DNA of 64,000 nt from an uncultured Bacteroidales bacterium (GCA_903912795.1 CAIWIS010000237.1:17386-81385); one strand, 5' to 3'. Shown: positions 1 through 8,661, counted from the stretch's first letter. Notes: generated by a model not told the origin, from the letters alone. A program made the numbers and translations.

Positions 1-838
1 CGAGGATTGGGATTGTTGCAGTTATAGCCAACCCATCAGAACTTCCCACTAAAGTCGACCCTAATTGTTTAGTAAGACCTGAATTAGTGGCATTTTGCAT
101 GCCGACGGTCAGATAGGACGTTAATGATTCTGATAACATTGTAAAATAAGAAGCTGTTGCGCCAGTCTTAACACCGCCACCTACATATCTTATAGCAGTA
201 CAAGATGTAGAAGTTAAACCTGAAGGTAAACTTATTCTAGCTTCTGTAGCAGTTGAAGTACCAGACGTAAATCTACCTCGTATTTCACAAGCTGAACCTA
301 CCCTTCTATATTCAAATTCAGAAACACTTACAGAACCAAAACCAGTAAATGTAGGAATATAAGAAGCCCAATCAGTAATAGGCGTCCCATATTGATAATT
401 AGCTCTTTCCACTTTAATGCTATCAATTTTTAATTCAAAATTGTTAGTTGTAGTTGTAGCTTGGTGAAAAATCAAACGATACGAAGTTGAATTGTATGAT
501 GTTTGGAAATACCCAGAATAAGAATCGGGAATTGTAGAGCTATTGCTAAACAATTTAAAACTTGATGGTTGAATTAATTGTGAATTTGTAATATCATAAA
601 CATATACAATTACATCAGAATCGGCACCACTTGGACCAATTCCACCTGCAGTAAATGTACCAGAATTAACGATATAATCAAAGCTAATTTTCATTACTTT
701 AGCTTTTGACGCACTATCTACGGTAAAATCATAACTAACGCCTTTACCTTGGTCGTTAGCTCCACCTGTTTTTTGAAACAAAAACGAATTTGAATCACTT
801 AAAGGATTCGTACTCGATGTCGTTATTGCAATTGCCAT
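1..838 (-). CDS. Tail fibre C-terminal / receptor-binding subunit (partial)
   Basis: Open reading frame that runs off the left edge of the window, so its C-terminus is missing. It starts MAIAITTSSTNPL and contains a beta-rich jelly-roll-like segment (KGVSYDFTVDSASKAKV) followed by a WASYIPTFTGFG segment and a glycine/serine-rich part. From memory of phage fibres, this order usually follows directly, in one polypeptide, after the sequence that ends the upstream gene at 871-2091. Here a stop codon, a 32-base gap and a good ribosome site (AGGAG, about 8 bases before the ATG) separate the two. It is probably the distal, receptor-facing part of a fibre. Exact function and length are unknown. Confidence 0.8.
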   Translation of the reverse strand, partial: MAIAITTSSTNPLSDSNSFLFQKTGGANDQGKGVSYDFTVDSASKAKVMKISFDYIVNSGTFTAGGIGPSGADSDVIVYVYDITNSQLIQPSSFKLFSNSSTIPDSYSGYFQTSYNSTSYRLIFHQATTTTNNFELKIDSIKVERANYQYGTPITDWASYIPTFTGFGSVSVSEFEYRRVGSACEIRGRFTSGTSTATEARISLPSGLTSTSCTAIRYVGGGVKTGATASYFTMLSESLTSYLTVGMQNATNSGLTKQLGSTLVGSSDGLAITATIPIL

Positions 839-870
839 ATTTTATATCTCCTATAAATATAAATTAAAAA

Positions 871-2091
871 TTAAACACCATTTACTGGACGACTGTTGCC
901 TGCACCATCATCATATGTTGCAAATCCAGTAGTTCCACCTTCAGCATCACCATTACTAATAAAATTACCAGCACCTGAACCTGAACCAATTAATTTTAAA
1001 GTTGTTCCATCATCGTAGTATGGACGATTTGAAGTTGTATCAAATAATATTGTTCCAACTTTACGAGTTAAAGCATCTAAAGCGGTTTTAGCAGCTTTTG
1101 GTAAAGTTAAACGTGAAGTATTAGATGCTGTTCCACCATCAATATCTTTATTTGTTAATACTTGAGAATCTGAAGTACCAACAACTGAACCTGTAATACC
1201 ATGAACAGCACTTGAAGCACTAGTATGTGTAGTTAGATCAGAAGCAAGGGCTTTACTACCAAGTTGAGTTTGAATAGCAGAAGTAACTCCAGAAAGATAA
1301 CCAAGTTCTGTTGAAGTTACTGAAGTAGTAACAACCGCCCCAGTAGCATCTGTTGCAACAGCTTTACTAGCAACAAGTGTACCAGAACTAGTAATTTTAT
1401 TATTTAATTGAGTTTGGATAGCACTAGTTACTCCAGAAACATAACCTAATTCAGTTGATGTAACAGATGATGATGAAACTACACCAGACACATCACTAAC
1501 GAGAGCTTTACTTGCAGTTAATGCCGCCATTTTAGAATGGTCAATTGCCGCAGAAGCACTAACATTTGAATTAGCAATATTTGAAATTGTATTACTTGCC
1601 GCATCAATAGTTTTACTAGTTAGTGTTTGAGAATCTGAAGTACCAACTACAGATCCAGTCACACCATGAACACCAGATGAAGCTCCAGTATGAGAACTAA
1701 GACTTGATGTGCTTGCTTTAGAATTAATTTGAGTTTGAATAGCACTAGTTACACCATCAAGATATTGAAATTCAGCATTGCTAACACTACCATCAGCAAG
1801 TTTAGAAGCATCAATAGCTGCAGTAGCAGAAATTGCACTATTTGCAATGTTAGTTAATGTATTTGTTGCGGCATCAATTGATTTATTTGTAAAAACATCG
1901 CTAGTAGCTTTACCTACTAAAGTATCAGTAGCATCAGGAAGTGTAAGGGTTTTATCTGTACTTTGTGAAGACTGAATTGTAGTTTTAGTACCAGCAGTTC
2001 CACCTGGTTGAATTTGAATTTCTTTTGGGGTCAGCGTATCTTCTTGCGTGATCAGCAGACCTTTGATTATTTTCATTAAATTAAAACTCAT
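871..2091 (-). CDS. Repeat-containing tail fibre protein
   Basis: 406 residues with at least three imperfect tandem repeats of about 85 residues. Each repeat has the landmarks HGVTGSVVGTSDSQTLTSK, SNISNxxISASAAIDHSKM and LGYVSGVTSAIQTQL, a pattern widespread in phage fibre shafts. The N-terminal 50 residues (ITQEDTLTPKEIQIQ) probably attach it to the virion. The C-terminus ends NGDAEGGTTGFATYDD...RPVNGV, exactly where a fibre of this type would normally continue into the module now encoded separately at 1-838. The ATG is supported by AGGGAG 9 bases upstream. It follows the gene at 2111-2599 closely, so they are probably cotranscribed. Confidence 0.85.
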   Translation of the reverse strand: MSFNLMKIIKGLLITQEDTLTPKEIQIQPGGTAGTKTTIQSSQSTDKTLTLPDATDTLVGKATSDVFTNKSIDAATNTLTNIANSAISATAAIDASKLADGSVSNAEFQYLDGVTSAIQTQINSKASTSSLSSHTGASSGVHGVTGSVVGTSDSQTLTSKTIDAASNTISNIANSNVSASAAIDHSKMAALTASKALVSDVSGVVSSSSVTSTELGYVSGVTSAIQTQLNNKITSSGTLVASKAVATDATGAVVTTSVTSTELGYLSGVTSAIQTQLGSKALASDLTTHTSASSAVHGITGSVVGTSDSQVLTNKDIDGGTASNTSRLTLPKAAKTALDALTRKVGTILFDTTSNRPYYDDGTTLKLIGSGSGAGNFISNGDAEGGTTGFATYDDGAGNSRPVNGV

Positions 2092-2110
2092 TGTTCAAAT
2101 TCTCCCTAAA

Positions 2111-2599
2111 TTAAATTTTTGAAAGCGTTCTAGCTGAAAATTTAATCAATCCGGAATATCCAGCAGACCCTATATCACTAGATTTATATTTAAATTGACC
2201 GTTATGATCCATTGTCAAAATAACTCCAGAACTACCATTAGTACTTTGAGTTATTTTCCATTTATTATCATCTATAGCACTATCATCAAAAACTATATAA
2301 ATTGAACCTGTTTCAGCATATCCAGACGGATTAGAAGTTGAGGTTCTATAAACAGCATAAGTAATATTCGCAGCTCTAACTATTCCAGAATCAAATAATA
2401 AACCGTTAATATTTGTTTCACTTGAAATATTATTATCAATAGTAAAAGATGTTTGAAGAATATCACCTGGAGCTAAAAGAGTATTAAGAACTTCACCTAC
2501 AGCAACAGCAAAAGCAGAAGCTTCTTCAGCCCAATTCGGAGATTCACCCGAAGTAGGATAATTAAATGTAGTCCCTGCAATGACTATAGGTACGCTCAT
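2111..2599 (-). CDS. Virion structural protein (fibre-associated)
   Basis: 162-residue protein beginning MSVPIVIAGTTFNYPTSGESPNWAEE, an opening typical of small phage structural proteins found beside fibre genes. The rest is beta-rich with little charge and no membrane segment. It is the first gene of a leftward unit whose late-type promoter motif lies only 19 bases before the ATG; CGGAG serves as ribosome site. The role, perhaps baseplate or fibre adaptor, is inferred from position. Confidence 0.65.
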   Translation of the reverse strand: MSVPIVIAGTTFNYPTSGESPNWAEEASAFAVAVGEVLNTLLAPGDILQTSFTIDNNISSETNINGLLFDSGIVRAANITYAVYRTSTSNPSGYAETGSIYIVFDDSAIDDNKWKITQSTNGSSGVILTMDHNGQFKYKSSDIGSAGYSGLIKFSARTLSKI

Positions 2600-2618
2600 G
2601 TCTTGTCTCCGTAATATA

Positions 2619-2628
2619 ACTTGTTAAT
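2619..2628 (-). promoter_or_regulatory. Late-type promoter motif ATTAACAAGT
   Basis: Minus-strand ATTAACAAGT followed by TATATTA, 19 bases before the start of the 2111-2599 gene. One of 11 such sites in the window, all on the minus strand and nearly all directly before virion or late-type genes. Confidence 0.65.
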
Positions 2629-2640
2629 TTTAATCATATT

Positions 2641-3036
2641 TTAGGGATTAAATATGTTAGATTTACGATCTCCACGGTCTTTAATATCTAAATGAACCCA
2701 ACCTTTAGTTTTTTCAGGATTTTCTAACCAAAGTCCTAATTCTTTTAATTTACCTTGTTTATCCATCTCTAAAGCAAATTCGGCTAATTTACCGTCTTTA
2801 TCAACAAAATCGCAAGCTAACCCCTTCATATGATTGGACTTTTTAGCTCCACCAATTTTTTTATTAATGGTATCAGGTCTCCATCCACTAGAAACTGACA
2901 TAGGAATTCCGTATAAATCCCTAAATTTATTCAAAAGAATCAATAGTTTATCTATATTATCCGATACTTCTTGAGTATAATCTTCAGGAAATTGTTTATC
3001 ACGATTCATTAAAATTTCAGATTTAGTTATGCTCAT
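2641..3036 (-). CDS. M15-type peptidase, probable endolysin
   Basis: 131 residues. The zinc and catalytic signature of M15 D-Ala-D-Ala carboxypeptidase-like enzymes is complete: SSGWR, then SNHMKGLACDF (His and Asp ligands) around residues 68-77, then WVHLD near residue 115. Enzymes of this kind cut peptidoglycan cross-links, and single-domain phage versions usually act as endolysins. There is no signal peptide, so it would need a holin or virion delivery. The ATG lies only 6 bases after the late promoter motif with no ribosome site, which suggests a leaderless message. Confidence 0.85.
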   Translation of the reverse strand: MSITKSEILMNRDKQFPEDYTQEVSDNIDKLLILLNKFRDLYGIPMSVSSGWRPDTINKKIGGAKKSNHMKGLACDFVDKDGKLAEFALEMDKQGKLKELGLWLENPEKTKGWVHLDIKDRGDRKSNIFNP

Positions 3037-3042
3037 AAATAA

Positions 3043-3052
3043 ACTTGTTAAT
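3043..3052 (-). promoter_or_regulatory. Late-type promoter motif ATTAACAAGT
   Basis: Minus-strand ATTAACAAGT, then TTATTT, then the ATG of the M15 peptidase. It lies 5 bases from the -35 box of a rightward promoter, giving a back-to-back pair. Confidence 0.65.
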
Positions 3053-3057
3053 ACCGC

Positions 3058-3086
3058 TTGACTTAATCGACTATTTATAGTACCAT
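3058..3086 (+). promoter_or_regulatory. Rightward sigma-70-like promoter
   Basis: TTGACT, 17 bases, then TACCAT (weak -10). The spacer begins with TAATCGACT (3064-3072), a word repeated at several early control regions. It would serve the genes from 3104. Confidence 0.5.
3064..3072. repeat. TAATCGACT / AGTCGATTA word
   Basis: One of 11 exact copies seen between 3 and 29.4 kb. Here it sits inside the promoter spacer, as the copy at 24832 also does, which suggests an operator. Confidence 0.4.
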
Positions 3087-3103
3087 TAATAGTGAGGTGA
3101 AAA

Positions 3104-3790
3104 ATGATTAACGATTTAGGTATGTATGTTCAAGCAGATGGTGATGTAGGTGACGCTACACATAGAACAGGTCTAGCTGCAGGTTTAAATTTATTGCTTG
3201 GTAATGAGCAAAGAGCTAAAGAAATTAAAGACATTTTAATTAAAAATTGTGAAGTTAGTTCTGGAGTTTGGATTAGACATCCAGGAGGCCATCAACCTAC
3301 TTATACAAATCAAATTACTAATATGTCTAGAGATCAAGTTTGTCGAGTAATGTTTGCTATGGCAGTTCTTGGTGAAAAAAATGTTATTAAACATTGGCTT
3401 TTACAAATGACTAAAAGATGTTTTTTACATCAAAATAATTGTGATCCTACAAATGGTAGTTGGCGACCAAGAGATGTAATGACTATTGGTGAATGGCGAA
3501 ATATTATTAGAGGATTAAATCTTTGGGTATTATATCCTGTACTTGTAGTATTCGATTTAGTATTTCTTTTAGAAATTCCAATCAGAAGTAAATGGGATGG
3601 CGGTAGTATGTTATATCCAGATATTTACTTTGCTACTAAAAAATTTCCAACACCATTTGCTTTTTTAGCTAAATACGCAATTAAAAAAACTACATGTTTA
3701 GATGAAATTATGAATAACCATGATCCCATTCATAAAAATGGATGTGCTGAACTTCAACCATTATTTAAACAATTGTCGGAGAAAATGTAA
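3104..3790 (+). CDS. Conserved phage-type protein of unknown function
   Basis: 228 residues starting MINDLGMYVQADGDVGDATHRTG. The DGDxGDxxxRxG opening and a later HPGGHQP and MSRDQ stretch resemble a family of phage proteins with an alpha-helical, glycosidase-like appearance, but I cannot assign a reaction. One hydrophobic segment lies near residues 135-155, so it may be membrane-attached. GAGGTG precedes the ATG. It is the first gene of a three-gene rightward unit on an otherwise leftward stretch. Confidence 0.7.
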   Translation: MINDLGMYVQADGDVGDATHRTGLAAGLNLLLGNEQRAKEIKDILIKNCEVSSGVWIRHPGGHQPTYTNQITNMSRDQVCRVMFAMAVLGEKNVIKHWLLQMTKRCFLHQNNCDPTNGSWRPRDVMTIGEWRNIIRGLNLWVLYPVLVVFDLVFLLEIPIRSKWDGGSMLYPDIYFATKKFPTPFAFLAKYAIKKTTCLDEIMNNHDPIHKNGCAELQPLFKQLSEKM

Positions 3791-3791
3791 T

Positions 3792-4007
3792 ATGTATTAT
3801 ATTTTGGTTGTAGAAGATAGCACTCCAAATACTGTAGAAAAAAATACACAAGAAGAAGTTCAAGATTTTTTAACAGCATTTGTATTAAAACATGGATCTT
3901 TAGATGATGGTAATTCAAATTGGGTAGATCAAATTTTTGAAGGTCGTAAAGTTAATTTTAGTTTAGAAATAAAATTAAATATTGATGATAATCAGGTTGT
4001 ATCGTGA
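3792..4007 (+). CDS. Small hypothetical protein
   Basis: 71 residues starting MYYILVVEDSTPN, acidic, with no recognised domain. A longer reading frame opens at 3720 inside the upstream gene, but GGAG lies 10 bases before the ATG at 3792 and this start immediately follows the upstream stop, so I use it. Confidence 0.6.
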   Translation: MYYILVVEDSTPNTVEKNTQEEVQDFLTAFVLKHGSLDDGNSNWVDQIFEGRKVNFSLEIKLNIDDNQVVS

Positions 4008-4234
4008 AATTAACTATTTATCCGGAAATATGTTGTGAAGTATGTAATGAGGTAATCCATAATCATGTGGATTGCCCTGTTTGTAAATATAAATATGCTG
4101 GAACTAGTGAATATGGCGATATTCTTTATATGGATATTGGTGAAATATTAGAATGTGAAGTATGTAAAGCTAAATTTAAATTAATTAGTAAAGATAAATT
4201 TATTAGTGAATTTGAATGGGAACAATTAACTTAA
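4004..4234 (+). CDS. Small zinc-ribbon protein
   Basis: 76 residues with CCEVC (residues 10-14), CPVC and CEVC pairs, so it is likely a zinc-binding protein. It starts with GTG, overlapping the upstream stop as GTGA, a sign of translational coupling. Its end overlaps by 4 bases the end of the convergent HNH-Mom-like gene. Partner unknown. Confidence 0.6.
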   Translation: MKLTIYPEICCEVCNEVIHNHVDCPVCKYKYAGTSEYGDILYMDIGEILECEVCKAKFKLISKDKFISEFEWEQLT

Positions 4235-5688
4235 ATTCTTTTCGGATATTTCATTGGCTCCCATAATTTAGGGAGCTTTTCTTTTCCATAATTTAATAAT
4301 AATACATATTTACCTTTTGGTAATTGTTTAATTTTTTCACATTCATTCATTTTATTTCTTGCATAAATTTTTAATTCTTCTGGTAATTTTGAATAAATTT
4401 GAAATCCATTATTTTTAGTCCAAGATATATCCCATACTATATTCAATTCTTTAGCCCATTTTTTCATAGAAGAAGTTCTAGTAAAATAGCGACTATTAAC
4501 AATTTGTCCTTCAGGAAGTTTGTACATAGTTTCTGCTCCATATTTTTGGCCTAAATAATCAAAATTACAAGCTTGATAAATAGTACCAATTTCGCCAGCA
4601 CTAGGATCAGAATATGCGACGAAATATCTTTTATTAGTATTTTTTACCATCCATCGACAAGCAAACATAACTAACCTACTATTAAGATTTTTAGGTGCCC
4701 AACTTGATACTGCACCACGTTGAATTAATGCTTCTTTTTCACCAAATTGATAACTATTTGGTTCAGACAACATTACTACTCCAGCAAGTTTATTTTCCCA
4801 TCTAGCAGTAAAAACCCATTTAACTCCAAATCCAACAGTTCCTAACCATTCATATTTAGCGATAAATGATCTATGCTCAGGACTAAAGCTTTCGACATTT
4901 AAAATAAAATCATTAACATTTAAATTAAATGGAAATCCTTCAGCTCTATCAGATTCTTCATTTTTATCTTTTTGAAATTTTTGCCAACATTTTGTGATTT
5001 TATTAGATTTTTCTCTATTATCTTTTTTAAATAAAGGTTGAAGATTAGTATAATGACTTAATTCCATTAATTGTTTTTGAGTTTTGGCTGCAGTTAAAGG
5101 TATAATATGATCTATTTCCCATATTAAACCGTGGTTACTCCATGACATTCCAGAAATAAATTTAGATTCTAAATAATTAAATAAATGTTTATTACTACAT
5201 CCTAAATATTCATCATATTTACTATTTTTTGATAAACCTTTATTTTTAGCGACTTCCCAAAGTCGTTTAGAAATAGCAATTCGCATTTTAAACATCGGAT
5301 CACGTTTAATTCGTTCATTCCATTGTTTTTGTATTTTATCTCTATTATTTTTTTTATATTGACGATTATATTCAGAAATAAATTCTTTTTTTATTTCTCT
5401 ATAAGTTTTTTTATATAAAGCTCGTTTTTCAGGATTAGCATCGCGCCATTGTTTAGATTTTAACTTACGATCTTCAGGATCTTTGTTGGATAAAATTTGC
5501 TCACGATTAGCTTCATAATACGCTTTAGCTGAAGCTTTCTTTTTTTCTTTATTTTTGTCATAAGCTTCTTTAGAAATAATTTTAAGACAAGGTTTACATA
5601 CAAAATTTAAACCATCTTTAGTTCCAGATTTTTTACCAAATAATTCTAAGAATAATTCTTGTTCACATTTAGTACATTTTTTAGTCAC
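4231..5688 (-). CDS. HNH endonuclease fused to Mom-like domain
   Basis: 485 residues. The N-terminus has a phage HNH zinc finger (KCTKCEQEL, later CKPC), then a charged linker and an HNH core, WEIDHIIPL with TNLQPLFKKDNREKSNK, around residues 190-230. The C-terminal 230 residues carry GTIYQACNFDYLG preceded by YSDPSAGE, and RGAVSSWAPKNLNSRL. These are hallmarks of the GNAT-fold Mom family, whose phage Mu member modifies adenine in phage DNA. A longer frame opens at 5748, but the GTG at 5688 has GAGGAG 9 bases upstream and begins the finger, so I choose it. A late promoter motif lies at 5731. The fusion may be a mobile endonuclease joined to a DNA modification enzyme. Confidence 0.8.
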   Translation of the reverse strand: MTKKCTKCEQELFLELFGKKSGTKDGLNFVCKPCLKIISKEAYDKNKEKKKASAKAYYEANREQILSNKDPEDRKLKSKQWRDANPEKRALYKKTYREIKKEFISEYNRQYKKNNRDKIQKQWNERIKRDPMFKMRIAISKRLWEVAKNKGLSKNSKYDEYLGCSNKHLFNYLESKFISGMSWSNHGLIWEIDHIIPLTAAKTQKQLMELSHYTNLQPLFKKDNREKSNKITKCWQKFQKDKNEESDRAEGFPFNLNVNDFILNVESFSPEHRSFIAKYEWLGTVGFGVKWVFTARWENKLAGVVMLSEPNSYQFGEKEALIQRGAVSSWAPKNLNSRLVMFACRWMVKNTNKRYFVAYSDPSAGEIGTIYQACNFDYLGQKYGAETMYKLPEGQIVNSRYFTRTSSMKKWAKELNIVWDISWTKNNGFQIYSKLPEELKIYARNKMNECEKIKQLPKGKYVLLLNYGKEKLPKLWEPMKYPKRI

Positions 5689-5730
5689 GGAAAAATTCTC
5701 CTCAAGTATGTATAATAATATTATATAATA

Positions 5731-5740
5731 ACTTGTTATA
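5731..5740 (-). promoter_or_regulatory. Late-type promoter motif (variant TATAACAAGT)
   Basis: Minus-strand TATAACAAGT followed by TATTATATAATATT, about 40 bases before the GTG of the HNH-Mom-like gene. Two of the ten positions could be read as weaker matches to the consensus. Confidence 0.5.
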
Positions 5741-5773
5741 GACGTCAAGGAAGAATTCGTTACATTTTTAAAT

Positions 5774-5804
5774 AAAAAAAAGCCCTAGTATTTCTACTAG
5801 AGCC
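5774..5804 (-). terminator. Intrinsic terminator after the capsid gene
   Basis: On the minus strand, GCTCTAGTA-GAAA-TACTAGGGC forms a 9-base stem (one G-U pair) with a GAAA loop, followed by a run of T. It lies just beyond the end of the major capsid gene. Confidence 0.85.
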
Positions 5805-5837
5805 TTTCTGAAATAATGTAATTAAATCAGATACTTA

Positions 5838-7052
5838 TTAAGCGATACCGCTGATAAGTACGTTTTTAGCGGGTGCTGAACAGAATAATGCTTGGTCACA
5901 GAATAGACGTAATTCGTAAGCTGTCATTTCTGGAAGATCTAGGAAAAACTCACCTTCCTTGCCTGGTCGTTTGAAAGTAACATCGCTAGAACCAATTCTC
6001 ACCATGTCTTCAGTAGAAAGAACATAAGCGTAACCTTGTTTAACATAGATAGATGGAACAATTTTGATTGAACCATTTTGACCATGGAATACTAGATCTT
6101 TAGATCCAACTTCAGTTTTTGCAGAAGAGTATGAAGAATCATACATTCTCAAAGCTGCTTGGTCAGTCAAAAGATCAGACCATGTGAAAGGGTTAACCAT
6201 AACCATTACATCATTGTCAAGACCTTTTTCAACTGCTTTAGCAATTGCTTCTTGAATTTTAGCAAAAGAAAGTGCACCACCTGCTGCATACTCATTACCA
6301 CGGAACAAAGAGTATTGAGAAGCATCAATGCCAAACAATACGCCAGAGTTACTGATAATTTTGTGAATACCAGCAAATTCTTTACCATAAGCACCTTTAT
6401 GCCATACAACGTCACCACCAACAACAGTTCCTGGAAGTGCATCAACAGAAATAGTTTTAGTAGAGAAATCAACTTTAGTTACAGAGCAAGTACCACGAGA
6501 AACAGAACCATCAGCAGATCTGATTTCTATAGGCATTTTTTCACTACCAGCCCAGATTCCTGGTGCCCATTCTGCATCTGGAATAGCGAATGAATTTGTT
6601 ACAGTGCTTGGAAGCGCAACAACTGCATAACCAACTTGACCGTAAAGCATTTCGATTTCAAGTTTTTTAGTAACTGAACGAAGCATGTTTCCAACTAGGA
6701 ATTTAGTAGCTTGTTCAAAAGCTTGTGCAGAACCGATAGAAGCTGCTGCAGATTTGTAGCCCATTACTGAACGAAGAACTAGCATGTTACCTTGAACTGC
6801 TGCGTTCTCAATTTGTCCAGCTACTGCTGGTTGTAGAGCAACTGCGTCTTCATTAGAAGCGGCAAAAGTTACGCCATGTTCTTGACCAAGGATAACTGGT
6901 TGATTATAGTTTTTACCAGTTTTTTGATCTTGAGTTGCGAAAGGGATTTCTTTTAAAAGCTTAACGCCATCTGGAACTAGGTTTTCTAATTTTTTAGCGT
7001 AAACTTCTTTAAATAGACCATTAAGGGTCGCTGCTGTATTGGCTGCTGCCAT
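5838..7052 (-). CDS. Major capsid protein
   Basis: 404 residues, soluble, alanine- and glycine-rich, without a signal peptide. It starts MAAANTAATLNGLFKEVYA and its C-terminal half has the VMVNPFTWSDLLTDQAALRMYDSS and QNGSIKIVPSIYVKQGYAYVL pattern of HK97-fold capsid proteins. Order supports the call: portal, lysozyme, small protein, scaffold, then this gene, all leftward, with a strong terminator after it. It has its own late-type promoter motif and a leader of about 160 bases, fitting very high late expression. Confidence 0.9.
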   Translation of the reverse strand: MAAANTAATLNGLFKEVYAKKLENLVPDGVKLLKEIPFATQDQKTGKNYNQPVILGQEHGVTFAASNEDAVALQPAVAGQIENAAVQGNMLVLRSVMGYKSAAASIGSAQAFEQATKFLVGNMLRSVTKKLEIEMLYGQVGYAVVALPSTVTNSFAIPDAEWAPGIWAGSEKMPIEIRSADGSVSRGTCSVTKVDFSTKTISVDALPGTVVGGDVVWHKGAYGKEFAGIHKIISNSGVLFGIDASQYSLFRGNEYAAGGALSFAKIQEAIAKAVEKGLDNDVMVMVNPFTWSDLLTDQAALRMYDSSYSSAKTEVGSKDLVFHGQNGSIKIVPSIYVKQGYAYVLSTEDMVRIGSSDVTFKRPGKEGEFFLDLPEMTAYELRLFCDQALFCSAPAKNVLISGIA

Positions 7053-7215
7053 TTTAATTCTCCGATTTTTAAAACTTTTCTGTTTAAGTTATTGTTATTT
7101 TTGTTTTATTCGATTTGAACCTTGCTTCTTTTTCAGTCTTGATGCCAGATCATCCTTTCGGGTAGTTCCAGGTCGCCTCTAATACTCAAAACAAATTTCC
7201 CAATCTCTTATTATT
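7053..7215 (-). other. Long leader of the capsid gene
   Basis: About 160 bases between the late promoter motif and the capsid ATG. The central part (about 7125-7185) is clearly richer in G and C than its surroundings and contains a CCC-GAAA-GG mini-stem on the minus strand. No open frame was seen. It may stabilise the message or control translation; no known riboswitch was recognised. Confidence 0.4.
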
Positions 7216-7225
7216 ACTTGTTAAA
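7216..7225 (-). promoter_or_regulatory. Late-type promoter motif (TTTAACAAGT)
   Basis: Minus-strand TTTAACAAGT followed by AATAATAAG, upstream of the capsid gene. Nine of ten positions match the consensus. Confidence 0.6.
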
Positions 7226-7256
7226 TCAACTAGTTAGCTTGTTATATAAATTTTAT

Positions 7257-7286
7257 AAAAAAAAGGGGCAGCATAGCTAACCCCTT
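7257..7286 (-). terminator. Intrinsic terminator after the scaffold gene
   Basis: On the minus strand, AAGGGG and CCCC(T) arms enclose an inner AGC-TAT-GCT stem and are followed by eight T. It separates the scaffold gene from the capsid promoter, so the two proteins can be made in different amounts. Confidence 0.75.
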
Positions 7287-7296
7287 GAAATTATTA

Positions 7297-8286
7297 CTAT
7301 TTTGGACGTAAACTAAAAAAATCTTTCATATAATATTTTTCTGCAGGTTTTTCTTGTTTGTCAACTTTAGAACCAGTATCTTGAATTTTTGGTTTTTGTG
7401 GAGTTGGAGGTGCAGCTTTACGTTGTTGTACTTGAGATTTTCTATAATTATTTAAACGCTCTTTTGTTGCAAACATTTCAAGAACTTCATCACTAGAACT
7501 TCCAAGCAAAGACGCTACTTCTTCACGATATTGTTTTTCAACCAAAGGAATTACATCTTTAGCTGATACATTATAATAACCTTTTTGCATAGCTAGTAAC
7601 ATAGTTTGAGCAACACGTTGCATAACCGCAGGATTACGTTTAGGTAAAATAGATTTAGAATCTTCTAGAGCTGACGTAATATCGTTTTCAATTTGTGTAG
7701 CTTGTTCGTTTTTCATACGTTCAAGTTCAGCTTTAGATGCTCTTTCAGAAGATTCTTTTTCTTTCTTTTTATAATCTTCCAATTCTTTACGCATTTTTTC
7801 AGCTTCAAGTTGTTCTGGAGATTTTTTCATTTCTTCAATTTTACGAGAAAGACGTTTTTCAGCTAAATCATCAACATTCAAACCCATTTGCTCAAGGAAA
7901 GCTTCTGGATCATTTTGTAACATTTCAAATGCAGCTTCAACTTGAGTTTTGTATCCAGAAAATTCTTTTAGACGTTTATCAAATGCTTTAGATTTTTGAA
8001 GATGTCTTTTTAGTCCTTCATCATCTGAAAAATCAACTTCTTCATCAAATTCTTGACCATCAACTTTAATTTTAAGTTTCTTTTTTAAAGCTTGAGCTTC
8101 TTTTCTAGAAATATCTCCAGCTTTTTGTGCAGCATTAATTGCTGATTCTTCTGAAAATTCAGCAGCTTCAGCGGCCTCTAAAGATTCATTATCTAAACCT
8201 TCAGAAATTTCACTAGATTCTACTGGTACAGCATCTGCAACCACTTCACTAACTACATCAGAAATTACATTCTGAACTTCACTCAT
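7297..8286 (-). CDS. Capsid scaffold protein
   Basis: 329 residues, highly charged and mostly helical. The N-terminal 60 residues are acidic, the middle (about 140-215) is a long coiled coil (RKIEEMKKSPEQLEAEKMRK), and the C-terminus is basic with a proline-rich linker. That composition and the position between portal and capsid genes are typical of scaffolding proteins, which guide procapsid assembly and then leave. No protease domain is fused. GAGGAG precedes the ATG. Confidence 0.8.
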   Translation of the reverse strand: MSEVQNVISDVVSEVVADAVPVESSEISEGLDNESLEAAEAAEFSEESAINAAQKAGDISRKEAQALKKKLKIKVDGQEFDEEVDFSDDEGLKRHLQKSKAFDKRLKEFSGYKTQVEAAFEMLQNDPEAFLEQMGLNVDDLAEKRLSRKIEEMKKSPEQLEAEKMRKELEDYKKKEKESSERASKAELERMKNEQATQIENDITSALEDSKSILPKRNPAVMQRVAQTMLLAMQKGYYNVSAKDVIPLVEKQYREEVASLLGSSSDEVLEMFATKERLNNYRKSQVQQRKAAPPTPQKPKIQDTGSKVDKQEKPAEKYYMKDFFSLRPK

Positions 8287-8352
8287 ACATTTCTCCTCGA
8301 CTTTAATAGTCAGATTAAGTCGTCCATTATGGATAGACTTATGTATTTTTAT

Positions 8353-8652
8353 TTATTTTAATAATTTTTTAAATCTTTTAGGTTGTTCTTCAGAAACGTC
8401 TAAAGCAGGTTTTACTTCACCTTGCCTTAATTCATTACTCATCGCTTCCAATTCCATATCAGAAAGTTCTGGAGCTTTAGGTAACATAACGCCAGATTTT
8501 TGATTAGTACCTTGAACAGCTTTTTCAAATAATCTACGCTGTTCTTCAGTCATTCCAGGAAGTCCTTCTGGTGGAGGAGGAACAGGTTCTAAATTTATTG
8601 GACTAAAATATTCCTGAATTTTTCTTATTTTTTTCTTAGTTAATTCATCCAT
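8353..8652 (-). CDS. Small head-region protein
   Basis: 99 residues, rich in proline near residues 24-34 and charged elsewhere, with a basic C-terminus. No recognised domain. It lies between the virion lysozyme and scaffold genes and is likely cotranscribed from the portal promoter, so a head assembly role is plausible but unproven. Confidence 0.6.
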   Translation of the reverse strand: MDELTKKKIRKIQEYFSPINLEPVPPPPEGLPGMTEEQRRLFEKAVQGTNQKSGVMLPKAPELSDMELEAMSNELRQGEVKPALDVSEEQPKRFKKLLK

Positions 8653-8661
8653 TTGTAATCC

